A stretch of DNA of 64,000 bases from Streptomyces platensis (GTDB taxonomy: Bacteria; Actinomycetota; Actinomycetes; Streptomycetales; Streptomycetaceae). Positions 16,498-25,092 of the stretch are shown here, piece after piece (position 1 is the stretch's first letter; the number at the start of each line of letters is the position of its first letter). The notes beneath the pieces are model-generated. The model did no database searches, had not been told where the DNA came from, and saw only the letters and a list, made by a program, of their open reading frames with translations. The position numbers and the translations under genes are program-made. The stretch spans positions 3,596,001 to 3,660,000 of the forward strand of contig NZ_CP023691.1 in NCBI RefSeq assembly GCF_008704855.1, in the 5' to 3' direction.

Positions 16498-19032
16498 ATG
16501 TTCCGCACCGCCTTGCGCAATGTGCTTGCGCACAAGGCCCGGCTGCTGATGACCGTGCTCGCCGTGATGCTCGGCGTGGCCTTCGTCTCCGGCACCCTGG
16601 TCTTCACCTCGACCCTCTCCGAGGCCTTCCGCAACAGCTCCCAGAAGAGCCTCGAACACGTCGACGTGGCCGTTGAGCCGCCGCAGTCCGACGCGGGCCC
16701 CGGGAGCCCCGAAGATACCCCGCAGATCGACCGGAAGCTGCTCGACAAGGTGAACCGGGTGCCCGGCGTCGCGGCCACCACCGGCCTCGTCTCCGGCTAC
16801 ACCGGCGTCGCCGACAAGCACGGCAAGCTGCTCGGCGCGGGCCTCTCGACCCGCGGCAGCAACTACTTCCCGGGCAAGGACGGCAAGGACGCGCGCTACC
16901 CGATGCGGGACGGCGCCGCCCCCAAGGGCCCGGACCAGATCGCGCTGGACTCCCGCACCGCCGACAAGGCCGGCTATCGGGTCGGCGACACCGTACGGAT
17001 CTCCGTCGACGGGCCGGTCCGGGAGCCGAAGCTGGCCGGCATCTTCACCACCGACGACGACCGGGCCGCGGCCGGCGGCACCCTCACGCTGTTCGACACC
17101 GAGACCGCCCAGAAGCTGTTCCGGATGCCCGGCGGATACAACGTGGTCCAGGTGACCGCCGCGGCGGGGACGTCCCAGACCGCCCTGCAGCACGCGATCG
17201 AGCGGGCGCTGCCCCCGGGCAGCGCCACCGTCGAGACCGGGAAGCACCTCGCCGACCAGCAGGCCGACATGATCGAGGAGAGCATGTCCGGCATGAAGAC
17301 CGGGCTGATGGTCTTCGCCGGTATCTCGCTCTTCGTCGGCATCTTCCTCATCGCCAACACCTTCACCATGCTGGTCGCCCAGCGCACCAGGGAACTGGCG
17401 CTGCTGCGGGCGGTCGGCGCCGCCCGCCGCCAGGTCACCCGCTCGGTACTGATCGAGGCGTTCCTGGTCGGCGCCATCGCCGGGGCGACCGGCCTGGTGG
17501 CCGGTATCGGTGTCGGCGCGGGCCTGCGCGCGCTGATCAGCAGCACCACCGGGAAGCTGCCGGACGGACCGCTGGTGGTCGAGCCCACCACGGTGCTGAC
17601 CGCGCTGGCCGTGGGCGTCGTCGTCACGGTGCTGGCCGCCTGGCTGCCGGGCCGGCGCGCCGCGAAGATTCCGCCGGTCGCCGCGATGAACAGCGTGCAC
17701 CTCCCCGCCACCACCAAGTCGCTGGTGGTCCGCAACAGCATCGGCGCGGTCTTCGCGGGCCTCGGAATCGCCGGTGTGCTGGCCGCCACCGGTATGGACG
17801 ACGGCCGCAGCACCATGGGCGCCGGAGCGGTGCTGCTGCTGATCGGCGTGTTCATCCTGACGCCGCTGCTCTCCCGTCCGCTGATCGCGCTGGCCGCCCC
17901 CGTCCTGCGGGCGTTCGGCACCGCCGGCACCCTCGCCCGGCAGAACGCGCTCCGCAATCCGCGCCGTACCGCCACCACCGCCTCGGCGCTGATGGTCGGA
18001 CTGACCCTGATCACCGGTCTGACGGTGATCGCGACCAGTGTGCAGAAGGGCGTCGACAAGCTGGCCACCGAGTCGCTGAAGGCCGACTACGTCATCTCCA
18101 TGGACAGCCGGCAGCCGCTCTCCCCCCGGCTGGAGAAGGCGGTCGGCGCCGTGGACGGGGTGGTGGCCAGCAGCCCGCTGCGCAAGGTGATGGCCGAGAG
18201 CGGCAACGAGCCCGAGATGCTGAACGGCGTCGACGGCCGGGAGTTCGGCGCCCTGACCCAACTGCCCTTCACCGAGGGCGCGCTCGGCGAACTGCGCGGC
18301 AACCGGGCCGTCGTGGACGGCGACACCGCGAAGATCAAGCACTGGAAGGCCGGCTCCCGTGTCCCGGTGACGTTCCCCGACGGCAAGAAGGCCACGCTGA
18401 CCGTCTCCGGCGTCTACGAGGGCAACGACATGTTCCGCGGCCTCATCCTCGACAACGCCACCCTGGCGCCGCACCAGAAGCACCTCGCCGACGACCAGAT
18501 CCTGGTCAAGATGGCCGACGGGGCCACCGACGGCAACAAGGAGACCCTGGCCAAGGCGCTCGGCGACAACCCGGCCATCCTCGTCGCCGACAAGAAGGAC
18601 GTGTCCGAGGGCATCTCCCAGTCGGTCACGATGATGCTGAACATGCTCTACGGCCTGCTGGCCATGGCAGTGATCGTCGCGGTCCTCGGTGTCGTCAACA
18701 CCCTGGCGATGTCGGTCTTCGAACGCTCCCAGGAGATCGGCATGCTGCGCGCCATCGGCCTGGACCGCCGCGGGGTCAAGCGCATGGTGCGGCTGGAGTC
18801 GCTGGTGATCTCGCTCTTCGGCGGGGTGCTCGGCGTCGGCCTGGGCGTGTTCTTCGGCTGGGCGGCCGGTGAGCTGATCGGCGCGCAGATGAAGAGCTAC
18901 GAACTGGTGCTGCCGTGGGGGCGGTTGGGCCTCTTCCTCGGCCTGGCCGCGCTCGTCGGAGTGCTGGCCGCCCTGTGGCCGGCCCGCCGCGCGGCCCGGC
19001 TGAACATGCTGACCGCGATCAAGGCCGACTAG
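16498..19032 (+). CDS. ABC transporter permease with two FtsX/MacB modules
   Basis: An 844-residue permease made of two tandem MacB-like halves. Residues 1-30 hold the first membrane helix, a periplasm-facing MacB_PCD domain follows (about 40-240), and FtsX helices lie at about 260-390. A second copy starts near TLARQNALRNPRRTATTASALM (about residue 478), with a second extracellular domain and final FtsX helices ending PARRAARLNMLTAIKAD. This duplicated arrangement means one polypeptide can supply both transmembrane halves. The ATG at 16498 starts just downstream of the ATPase gene. Confidence 0.9.
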   Translation: MFRTALRNVLAHKARLLMTVLAVMLGVAFVSGTLVFTSTLSEAFRNSSQKSLEHVDVAVEPPQSDAGPGSPEDTPQIDRKLLDKVNRVPGVAATTGLVSGYTGVADKHGKLLGAGLSTRGSNYFPGKDGKDARYPMRDGAAPKGPDQIALDSRTADKAGYRVGDTVRISVDGPVREPKLAGIFTTDDDRAAAGGTLTLFDTETAQKLFRMPGGYNVVQVTAAAGTSQTALQHAIERALPPGSATVETGKHLADQQADMIEESMSGMKTGLMVFAGISLFVGIFLIANTFTMLVAQRTRELALLRAVGAARRQVTRSVLIEAFLVGAIAGATGLVAGIGVGAGLRALISSTTGKLPDGPLVVEPTTVLTALAVGVVVTVLAAWLPGRRAAKIPPVAAMNSVHLPATTKSLVVRNSIGAVFAGLGIAGVLAATGMDDGRSTMGAGAVLLLIGVFILTPLLSRPLIALAAPVLRAFGTAGTLARQNALRNPRRTATTASALMVGLTLITGLTVIATSVQKGVDKLATESLKADYVISMDSRQPLSPRLEKAVGAVDGVVASSPLRKVMAESGNEPEMLNGVDGREFGALTQLPFTEGALGELRGNRAVVDGDTAKIKHWKAGSRVPVTFPDGKKATLTVSGVYEGNDMFRGLILDNATLAPHQKHLADDQILVKMADGATDGNKETLAKALGDNPAILVADKKDVSEGISQSVTMMLNMLYGLLAMAVIVAVLGVVNTLAMSVFERSQEIGMLRAIGLDRRGVKRMVRLESLVISLFGGVLGVGLGVFFGWAAGELIGAQMKSYELVLPWGRLGLFLGLAALVGVLAALWPARRAARLNMLTAIKAD

Positions 19033-19102
19033 CCGCCCGGTTCAGGCGGCCGCGGCGGGGCGCCGCCGCGGCGGCCTCTTCCGCCCCCGCCCCCACCCCC
19101 CG

Positions 19103-19139
19103 CCACCGGCCCTCCCCCCTTCGGGGGGAGGGCCGGTGG
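19103..19139. terminator. Bidirectional terminator
   Basis: A 17-bp perfect stem (19103-19119 with 19123-19139) around a tight TTC/UUCG-type loop, between the convergent ABC permease and CFA-type gene. A second GC-rich hairpin lies near 19045-19075. Confidence 0.85.
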
Positions 19140-19175
19140 GGGCGGGGGAGGGTGTGTGGGTGGGGTGGGGGGGTG

Positions 19176-20483
19176 TCAGCCGGTCCAGTCCCGCGCCCGC
19201 AGCGGCACCCCCGCGTCCCCGGGCTCCGGGGTCCGGACCGCCAGCACCTGGTTGACTCCTATCCGGTTGCGCTCGAAGGACAGCGCCGACGCGGCCATGT
19301 AGAGCCGCCACACCCGGGCCCGGCCGGGCGAGGTGAGCCGCGCCGCCTCGTCCCAGTGCCGCTCCAGGTTGTCGACCCAGCTGCGCAGCGTCAGCGCGTA
19401 GTGCTCCCGGATCGCCTCCACGTCCCGGACCTCGAACCCGGCCTCCTCCAGCTGGCCGACGGTCCGGCCCACCGGCGCCAGCTCACCGTCCGGGAACACA
19501 TACCGGTCGATGAACTCATCGACGTGATACGCCTCCTCGTCCACGACCGGCCGCCGGGCGATCTGATGGTTGAGCAGCCGCCCGCCGGGCTTGAGCAGGG
19601 AGTACAGGGCGTCGGCGTACTCCGCGTACTGGGTGCGGCCGACGTGCTCGGCCATTCCGACCGAGGAGATCGCGTCGAACGGCTCGTCGTGGATCTCGCG
19701 GTAGTCCTGTACCCGGATCTCGATCCGGTCGGCGAGCCCTGCCTCGGCGATCCGCTTACGGGCGAAGCCGGCCTGCTCCTCGGAGAGGGTGATACCGACC
19801 GCCCGGACGTCGTACTCGCGGGCGGCGTGCAGCACCATCGAGCCCCAGCCGCAGCCCACGTCCAGCAGCCGCTGCCCCTCGCGGAGGCCGAGCTTGCGGC
19901 AGATCAGGTCGAGCTTGTCGCGCTGGGCGTCCTCCAGCGTGGCCTGGGGGCTCTCCCAGTAGGCGCAGGAGTAGACCATGGACGGGCCGAGCACCAGGGC
20001 GTAGAAGTCGTTGCCGACGTCGTAGTGGTGGCTGATGGCTTCCTTGTCGCGCCGCAGGGTGTGCAGCGGTCCGCGGCGGCGTCTGAGCTCTTCCGCGGGC
20101 GGCGTCGGCGGGACCGGGGCGCCGGCCAGGGCGAGCATTTCCCGGGCGGCGGCGCGGATCTCCGGGCGGGCCAGGGCGCGTACGAGGGCGGCGCGCGGCG
20201 GTTTGGGGGCGTCGCTGCGTTCCCAGATCAGCCCGGCGAGCCGGTCGAGCGCCTCGTAGAGATCACCGTCGATGTCGAGGTCGCCGGCCACCCAGGCGCG
20301 GGCCAGACCGAGTTCGCCCGGCTTGAACAGCAGCCGGCGCAGGGCCCGGCGATGGCGGATGACGAGGGTGGGGGCCCCCGGCGGGCCGGACTCGCTGCGG
20401 TCCCAGGCGCGGATGCGTACCGGGAGCGGTGCTCCCAGTACCTCCTCGGCGAGCTTGGTGAGCCGTCCAGCGGCATCGGCCAT
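19176..20483 (-). CDS. Cyclopropane-fatty-acyl-phospholipid synthase family methyltransferase
   Basis: A 435-residue SAM-dependent enzyme of the CFA/mycolic acid cyclopropane synthase family, which adds a methylene or methyl group to unsaturated acyl chains of membrane phospholipids. The SAM-binding motif is LLDVGCGWGSMVLHAA, and YDVGNDFYALVLGPSMVYSCAYW is the conserved family block. A C-terminal SFERNRIGVNQVLAV closes the fold. The ATG at 20483 follows GGAGG with an 8-base gap, so the slightly longer frame is rejected. It is probably monocistronic, lying between the terminator at 19103 and the one behind ndh. Confidence 0.87.
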   Translation of the reverse strand: MADAAGRLTKLAEEVLGAPLPVRIRAWDRSESGPPGAPTLVIRHRRALRRLLFKPGELGLARAWVAGDLDIDGDLYEALDRLAGLIWERSDAPKPPRAALVRALARPEIRAAAREMLALAGAPVPPTPPAEELRRRRGPLHTLRRDKEAISHHYDVGNDFYALVLGPSMVYSCAYWESPQATLEDAQRDKLDLICRKLGLREGQRLLDVGCGWGSMVLHAAREYDVRAVGITLSEEQAGFARKRIAEAGLADRIEIRVQDYREIHDEPFDAISSVGMAEHVGRTQYAEYADALYSLLKPGGRLLNHQIARRPVVDEEAYHVDEFIDRYVFPDGELAPVGRTVGQLEEAGFEVRDVEAIREHYALTLRSWVDNLERHWDEAARLTSPGRARVWRLYMAASALSFERNRIGVNQVLAVRTPEPGDAGVPLRARDWTG

Positions 20484-20619
20484 GTCGCACACCTCCGTGT
20501 TGACGAGTCGGGCGAAGAAGATTCACCCACCACGTAAACGCCAATGGGGCGCCCAGTTAGTCCCGTTCACACGTAAGAGAACCGCACACCGCCCGCTTTG
20601 CGCCAGAGTGGACACGCCA

Positions 20620-20653
20620 AAGGGCGCCCGCCCCACGGATGGCGGACGCCCTT
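20620..20653 (-). terminator. Terminator after ndh
   Basis: AAGGGCGCCCGCC pairs with GGCGGACGCCCTT at 20641-20653 (one mismatch), 30 bases past the dehydrogenase stop. Confidence 0.7.
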
Positions 20654-20682
20654 CGGGCTGGTCGGAGTAGCCGACCGGGAAT

Positions 20683-22074
20683 TCAGGAAGCCTTGGCCTT
20701 GGTCTTGTCCCCGGCCTCGGCGGCGGTCGGCGGGGCCGGCGCCGGCTTGGCGGCCTCGTAGAACTCCTCGCGGGGGTTCTCCATGGCGCCGAGCGAGACG
20801 ACCTCGCGCTTGAGGAACATGGCCAGCGTCCAGTCGGCGAAGACCCGGATCTTGCGGTTGAACGTCGGCATCGCCATGCCGTGGTACGCGCGGTGCATGT
20901 ACCAGGCGAGACGGCCCTTGAGCTTGATCTTCATCTTGCCCATGACGATCATCGCGACGCCCTTGTGCAGGCCCAGACCGGCGACCGCACCCTTGTTGGC
21001 GTGGCTGTACTCCTTCTGCGGGAAGCCCCGCATACCGGAGAGCACGTTGTCGCCGAGGACCTTGGCCTGCCGCAGCGCGTGCTGCGCGTTCGGCGGGCAC
21101 CAGGCGTTCTCGTTGCCGTTCTTGCGGCCGACCATGTCCGGGACCTGGGCGTTGTCGCCCGCGGCCCAGATGTAGTCGGTGCCCTGCACCTGGAGGGTGG
21201 TGCCGGTGTCGACATGGCCGCGCGGGCCGAGCGGCAGACCGAAGCGGGCCAGCGCCGGGTTGGGCTTGACGCCCGCGGTCCACACGATGGTGTTGGAGTC
21301 GACCTCGAGGCCGTTGTTGAGCTTCACGTGGCCGTCGACGCAGGAGTCCATGCCGGTCTTGAGGTAGACCTCGACGCCGCGGCTCTCCAGGTGCTCCTTG
21401 CCGTACGCACCGAGCTTCGGGCCGACCTCGGGGAGGATCTTGTCGGCGACGTCGACCAGCAGGAAGCGCATGTCCTCGCGCTTCACGTTGTTGTAGTACT
21501 TCGCGGCGTCGCGGGCCATGTCCTCGACCTCACCGATGGTCTCCGCACCCGCGAAGCCACCGCCGACGAAGACGAAGGTCAGCGCCTTGCGGCGGACCTC
21601 CTCGTCGGTCGTGGAGTCGGCCTTGTCCAGCTGCTCCAGCACGTGGTTGCGCAGGCCGATGGCCTCTTCCACGCCCTTCATGCCGATGCCGTTCTCGGCC
21701 AGGCCGGGGATCGGGAAGGTGCGGGAGACCGCGCCCATCGCGATGACCAGGTAGTCGAAAGGCAGCTCGTACGCCTCGCCGACCAGCGGGGCGATCGTGG
21801 CGACCTTGCGGTCCTGGTCGATGGTGGTGACCCGGCCGGTGAGGACCTCCGCCTTGGGGAGCACGCGTCGCAGCGGCACCACGACGTGGCGGGGGGAGAT
21901 GCTGCCGGCAGCAGCTTCGGGGAGGAAGGGCTGGTACGTCATGTACGAGCGCGGGTCGACGACCGTGACGGTCGCCTCGCCGTACCGCATCTGCTTGAGG
22001 ATGCGGCGTGCCGCGTACAGGCCTACGTACCCACCGCCTACAACGAGGATCCTGGGACGCTCCGTGGTGCTCAT
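20683..22074 (-). CDS. ndh: Type II NADH dehydrogenase
   Basis: A 463-residue single-subunit, non-proton-pumping NADH:quinone oxidoreductase. The N-terminal FAD motif is ILVVGGGYVGLYAARRI. The NAD motif is FVFVGGGFAGAETIGEVEDMA, and the second FAD-contacting block is IWAAGDNAQVPDM. The C-terminal 90 residues include amphipathic membrane-binding sequence. The ATG at 22074 encodes MSTTERP; the ribosome binding site is weak. A Rex-like operator sits 35-52 bases upstream of the start and a small hairpin (22089-22105) lies between, consistent with redox control of a respiratory enzyme. Confidence 0.92.
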   Translation of the reverse strand: MSTTERPRILVVGGGYVGLYAARRILKQMRYGEATVTVVDPRSYMTYQPFLPEAAAGSISPRHVVVPLRRVLPKAEVLTGRVTTIDQDRKVATIAPLVGEAYELPFDYLVIAMGAVSRTFPIPGLAENGIGMKGVEEAIGLRNHVLEQLDKADSTTDEEVRRKALTFVFVGGGFAGAETIGEVEDMARDAAKYYNNVKREDMRFLLVDVADKILPEVGPKLGAYGKEHLESRGVEVYLKTGMDSCVDGHVKLNNGLEVDSNTIVWTAGVKPNPALARFGLPLGPRGHVDTGTTLQVQGTDYIWAAGDNAQVPDMVGRKNGNENAWCPPNAQHALRQAKVLGDNVLSGMRGFPQKEYSHANKGAVAGLGLHKGVAMIVMGKMKIKLKGRLAWYMHRAYHGMAMPTFNRKIRVFADWTLAMFLKREVVSLGAMENPREEFYEAAKPAPAPPTAAEAGDKTKAKAS

Positions 22075-22108
22075 GCAATCGAGTATCCACCCCCACATGG
22101 GGGGTCGC

Positions 22109-22126
22109 TCGTGAGCCCCTTCACAA
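22109..22126 (-). promoter_or_regulatory. Rex-like operator upstream of ndh
   Basis: On the minus strand the site reads TTGTGAA-GGGG-CTCACGA. The first half matches the Rex consensus TTGTGAA-N4-TTCACAA exactly and the second half matches five of seven positions. Rex represses respiratory genes, including ndh, in Streptomyces when NADH/NAD+ is low. It lies directly upstream of ndh. Confidence 0.6.
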
Positions 22127-22560
22127 GCACCGGAGGGGCATCTGCTACACTCCGCCGGCTTCGTGACCGACGCCATAGTCCAAAGCGGAACCACTCTGCA
22201 CCACAAGGCGTTGGATACCCGCGTTGATCAGGCGTTGTTCCGGCCTCACGGCCCGTCGGGCGGCTGAACCACCGTCTCCACGGGCGCGTCGGCGCGGCTT
22301 ACGGAACCGCGCATTCACCGGGTCGAGAAGGCCTAGGACCTTCGAATGAGGGCCGAACGCTGAGATTGCGCGTCCAACAACAGGCTTTTTCATGTGAAGG
22401 ATTTCACGAACTTTCTTCCCGGACCCCTCCGTGAAGCCCGCCGAAGCGCCCTGAAAGCCGCTCAGCCGGGCAGCCGGCCCGCTCAAAAAGCCGGACGGCA
22501 GAGGCCGTTGCCGACCTCGTGCAGAGCCGGGGGCCGCGGCCCTGACCATGGCGCCGGGCG
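22127..22560. other. Gap between ndh and the zinc-ribbon gene
   Basis: 434 bases with lower GC than the flanks. A minus-strand frame at 22145-22393 (82 codons, starting MKKPVVGRAISAFGP) is open, but it has many A/T-ending codons and no ribosome binding site, so I do not call it a gene. I see no tRNA or transposase remnant that I can name. Confidence 0.4.
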
Positions 22561-23265
22561 TCATGGCGCGTGAATCGCCTCGCGCATCGAGTCGGCGTAC
22601 TCCGGCGCGAACACTTCGAGGATGTGGGGGTCGATGTCCGGAGAGTAGATGACCAGAAGCTTGTGCGTGCTGGTCCCGCCGACCGCCATCTCCTGGTCCT
22701 CCACCACCCAGACGTCGGTGGCGTCCATGTCGCTGTCCACCAGGTATGCGAGGTCCCGGGTCCCGGGCTGCGCTCCCTTGCTCGACATCTCGTCCTGGAC
22801 GGCTTTCTTGCACGTCTCGTGTCCGAACAGCTCGCTCAGCCGGGCGTCCGACTGCGGTCCGACGGCGACGCGCAGCACGGGGGGATCCGCGGAGACCATC
22901 ATGTGGATGGCCTTGTTCGCCCGCATCGCCGCGTGGCCTCCGACCGAGATGCTGTTGCAGGCGCCCCTCTTCGGCCACCGGACACGGCCGTGCTCATCCA
23001 CCTGGCCTGCGTTGTAGTCGAGGGTCGCCTGGTGCACCTCGGCCTCGGCGTTCTCCTCCGCCGTCTGGCAGTCCGGACACAGGTACCCGACCGCGTACCC
23101 GCTGTCCATGACGACGTTCCAGCCGTCATCCGCACCGCGCAGGGTCCGCCGGCAACGGTCACACACGATGTCCGTTGCTTGTTCCACTGCTTCCGGTTCC
23201 TGAGGGCGCGTGCGTTCCGGTTCCGGATGGCGCGTGCGCCGCTTGCGCTTGATCACATCCCACAT
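22561..23265 (-). CDS. Hypothetical protein with N-terminal zinc ribbon
   Basis: A 234-residue protein beginning with a basic stretch (WDVIKRKRRTRH). A zinc-ribbon-like pair of motifs follows, CDRCRRTL and CPDCQT (about residues 36-69), and then a soluble domain ending in an acidic C-terminus. I do not recognise the rest. It lies in the block inserted between ndh and ppx, genes that are usually close together in Streptomyces, so it is probably accessory. Defence or regulatory roles are possible but not shown by the sequence. Confidence 0.55.
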   Translation of the reverse strand: MWDVIKRKRRTRHPEPERTRPQEPEAVEQATDIVCDRCRRTLRGADDGWNVVMDSGYAVGYLCPDCQTAEENAEAEVHQATLDYNAGQVDEHGRVRWPKRGACNSISVGGHAAMRANKAIHMMVSADPPVLRVAVGPQSDARLSELFGHETCKKAVQDEMSSKGAQPGTRDLAYLVDSDMDATDVWVVEDQEMAVGGTSTHKLLVIYSPDIDPHILEVFAPEYADSMREAIHAP

Positions 23266-23406
23266 GGTGTCTTCACCTCCTGTGGAGTGCCCCCGGATAC
23301 CGACCAGGTTAGTTCCGCAGGTTCATGCGGAGGCCGGCCGGAGACGCCTGACGCTCCGCAGCAGCACAGGGCAGCGCTGCCTTTCGCCGTCTCAGCCGGC
23401 GAGACT

Positions 23407-23427
23407 CCAGGCGATGCCGTCGGGCAT
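23407..23427. repeat. 21-bp direct repeat, left copy, flanking the toxin-antitoxin pair
   Basis: The sequence CCAGGCGATGCCGTCGGGCA plus one further T is repeated exactly at 24105-24125. On the minus strand it encodes MPDGIAW followed by a short tail and stop, resembling the C-terminus of the neighbouring ppx product (ILDGIAWKVAEDLE). Confidence 0.8.
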
Positions 23428-23456
23428 CACCTTCAAAGCGTCATTCACTTCACCAC

Positions 23457-23484
23457 GCGCGTGTACACAAAGGCGCGTACACTT
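23457..23484. promoter_or_regulatory. Toxin-antitoxin promoter/operator
   Basis: A perfect GTGTACAC palindrome (23461-23468) is followed by a related CGCGTACAC (23474-23482). TACACT (23478-23483) is a -10-like hexamer placed so that transcription would start at or next to the antitoxin ATG at 23490, giving a leaderless mRNA. Antitoxins of this family usually bind such sites to autoregulate. Confidence 0.5.
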
Positions 23485-23489
23485 CCCGT

Positions 23490-23762
23490 ATGGCTGAGAG
23501 CACTGTGACCGTACGGGAAGCCCGTGCGCACCTGGCGGACCACATCAATCGTGCCGAGGAAGGCACACCCACGGTGATCACCCGCAACGGCGTGCCCGTC
23601 GCGGCCGTCGTGCCGATCGAGGACTTCGACGCGCTGGAGGAAGCAGCCGACGTGTTGCTGGCCCGGCAGGCGGAAGCAGTCCTGGCCCAGGGCGGCCCGA
23701 CCGTGACCATGGCCGAGCTGCTGGCAGACCTGTTCGCCGAGCCGTCCGAAGACGCGGCGTGA
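23490..23762 (+). CDS. Phd/YefM-family antitoxin
   Basis: A 90-residue type II antitoxin. The N-terminal DNA-binding domain is VTVREARAHLADHINRAEEGTPTVITRNGVPVAAVVPIEDFDALEE in outline, the standard Phd/YefM fold, followed by a helical acidic tail that should wrap the toxin. Its stop overlaps the toxin start (GTGA at 23759-23762), ensuring coupled synthesis. It lies within 21-bp direct repeats, as does its partner. Confidence 0.9.
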   Translation: MAESTVTVREARAHLADHINRAEEGTPTVITRNGVPVAAVVPIEDFDALEEAADVLLARQAEAVLAQGGPTVTMAELLADLFAEPSEDAA

Positions 23763-24028
23763 AGTACGCGTTCCGGTTCACCACAGCGGCGCAGCGGCAG
23801 CTTCGAGCCATCGACCGGCCTGCCGCCATGCGCATCCTGGCCGCGCTGACCGCACTCGGCGACGATCCGTACCGCGAGGACGCCGACATCAAGAAACTCA
23901 CCGGCCCGTCGGGCCTCTATCGGCTCCGGGTCGGCAACTACCGGATCGCCTACCAGGTCGAAGACGGCGAGCTCATCATCCTCGTCGTCAAGGTCGGTGA
24001 CCGGCGCGACGTCTACCGCAACATCTGA
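23759..24028 (+). CDS. RelE/ParE-family toxin
   Basis: An 89-residue type II toxin, probably a ribosome-dependent mRNA endonuclease. The core YRLRVGNYRIAYQVEDGELIILVVKVGDRRDVYR carries the RelE beta-sheet with its conserved Arg and Tyr residues, and an N-terminal helical hairpin precedes it (FRFTTAAQRQLRAI). It starts with GTG inside the antitoxin stop and lacks its own ribosome binding site, so its output depends on antitoxin translation. A RelE assignment is favoured over ParE because of the YRIAYQV segment. Confidence 0.88.
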   Translation: MKYAFRFTTAAQRQLRAIDRPAAMRILAALTALGDDPYREDADIKKLTGPSGLYRLRVGNYRIAYQVEDGELIILVVKVGDRRDVYRNI

Positions 24029-24104
24029 GAACAGACAGCCCGGAGCCCGAAGGATCCGGGCTGCCTCCACATCTGGAGGGTCACTCGTCGTCGAGTGCGG
24101 CGTG

Positions 24105-24125
24105 CCAGGCGATGCCGTCGGGCAT
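24105..24125. repeat. 21-bp direct repeat, right copy
   Basis: Identical to 23407-23427 and 698 bases away. On the minus strand this copy reads MPDGIAWHAALDDE then stop, a near-duplicate of the ppx C-terminus. The authentic ppx end begins 14 bases further on, at 24139. Confidence 0.8.
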
Positions 24126-24138
24126 GGCCTCCAAAGTG

Positions 24139-25092
24139 CTACTCCAGGTCCTCTGCCACTTTCCAAGCGATGCCGTCCAGGATGTCGTGCTCGCTGACGA
24201 CGACCTCCGCGGCGCCGGTCCGCTCCATGATCGACAGCAGCACCAGCGCACCCGCGGCGATCACGTCGACCCGGCCCGGGTGCATGACGGGGATGGCCGC
24301 GCGCTCGGCGTGGGTGGAGGACAGCAGCCGGTCGGTGATCTCGCGGACCTGCGCCAGGGAGATCCGGGAGTGGTGAATGGCCTCGGACTCGTACCGGTCA
24401 AGGCCCAGCGCGATCGCGGCGAGCGTGGTCACCGAGCCGGCCAGGCCCACCAAGGTGGCCGCCTCGCGCAGCGGGACGGTCTCCTCGGCTTGGTCCAGCG
24501 CCGTGGCGACATCGGCCTTTATCGCGGCGATCTGGCCCTCGGTGGGCGGGTCGCTGATCTCGCCCTCGTGCACCAGATGCCGCTCCGTCATCCGTACGCA
24601 GCCGACGTCGACCGAGCGGGCGGCGCGGACCGAGTCGGCGCCGAGGACGAACTCGGTCGAGCCGCCACCGATGTCCACCACCAGGAACGGCCGCGCCAGA
24701 TCGGCGCGGCCGAGGAGCTCCTTGGTGGCGCCGTTGAAGGAGAACTCGGCCTCCTGGTCGCCGGTGATCACCTCGGGCTCCACCCCGAGGATGTCCACCA
24801 CGCCGCGGACGAAGTCGTCGCGGTTCTCCGCGTCCCGGGAGGCGGAGGTCGCCACGAAGCGGACCTGTTCGGCGCCCAGGCCCTTGATCACCGCGGCGTA
24901 CTCCCGGCAGGCCGCGAAGGTGCGCTCCAGCGCCTCGGGCGCCAGCCGCCCGGTGCGGTCCACGCCCTGGCCCAGCCGGACGATCTGCATCCGACGGTCG
25001 AGGTCCTTCAGCTCGCCGGTCGCCGGGTCGCAGTCCGCGACCAGCAGCCGGATGGAGTTCGTACCGCAGTCGATGGCGGCGACCCGCTTCAC
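24139..25092 (-). CDS. ppx: Exopolyphosphatase / pppGpp phosphohydrolase (Ppx/GppA family)
   Basis: A 317-residue actin-fold phosphatase that degrades polyphosphate or converts pppGpp to ppGpp. The start VAAIDCGTNSIRLLVAD is the first phosphate loop, and VVDIGGGSTEFVLG is the second. SEHDILDGIAWKVAEDLE closes the protein. The GTG at 25092 has an AAGGAG ribosome binding site and overlaps the DUF501 stop by 4 bases. Its 3' end is mimicked twice in the adjacent accessory block. Confidence 0.88.
   Translation of the reverse strand: MKRVAAIDCGTNSIRLLVADCDPATGELKDLDRRMQIVRLGQGVDRTGRLAPEALERTFAACREYAAVIKGLGAEQVRFVATSASRDAENRDDFVRGVVDILGVEPEVITGDQEAEFSFNGATKELLGRADLARPFLVVDIGGGSTEFVLGADSVRAARSVDVGCVRMTERHLVHEGEISDPPTEGQIAAIKADVATALDQAEETVPLREAATLVGLAGSVTTLAAIALGLDRYESEAIHHSRISLAQVREITDRLLSSTHAERAAIPVMHPGRVDVIAAGALVLLSIMERTGAAEVVVSEHDILDGIAWKVAEDLE

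Noticed and set aside
22145..22393. 82-codon minus-strand frame starting MKKPVVGRAISAFGP
   Set aside because: Third positions are often A or T, no ribosome binding site is present and no family is recognisable. I kept it only as a remark in the gap description.
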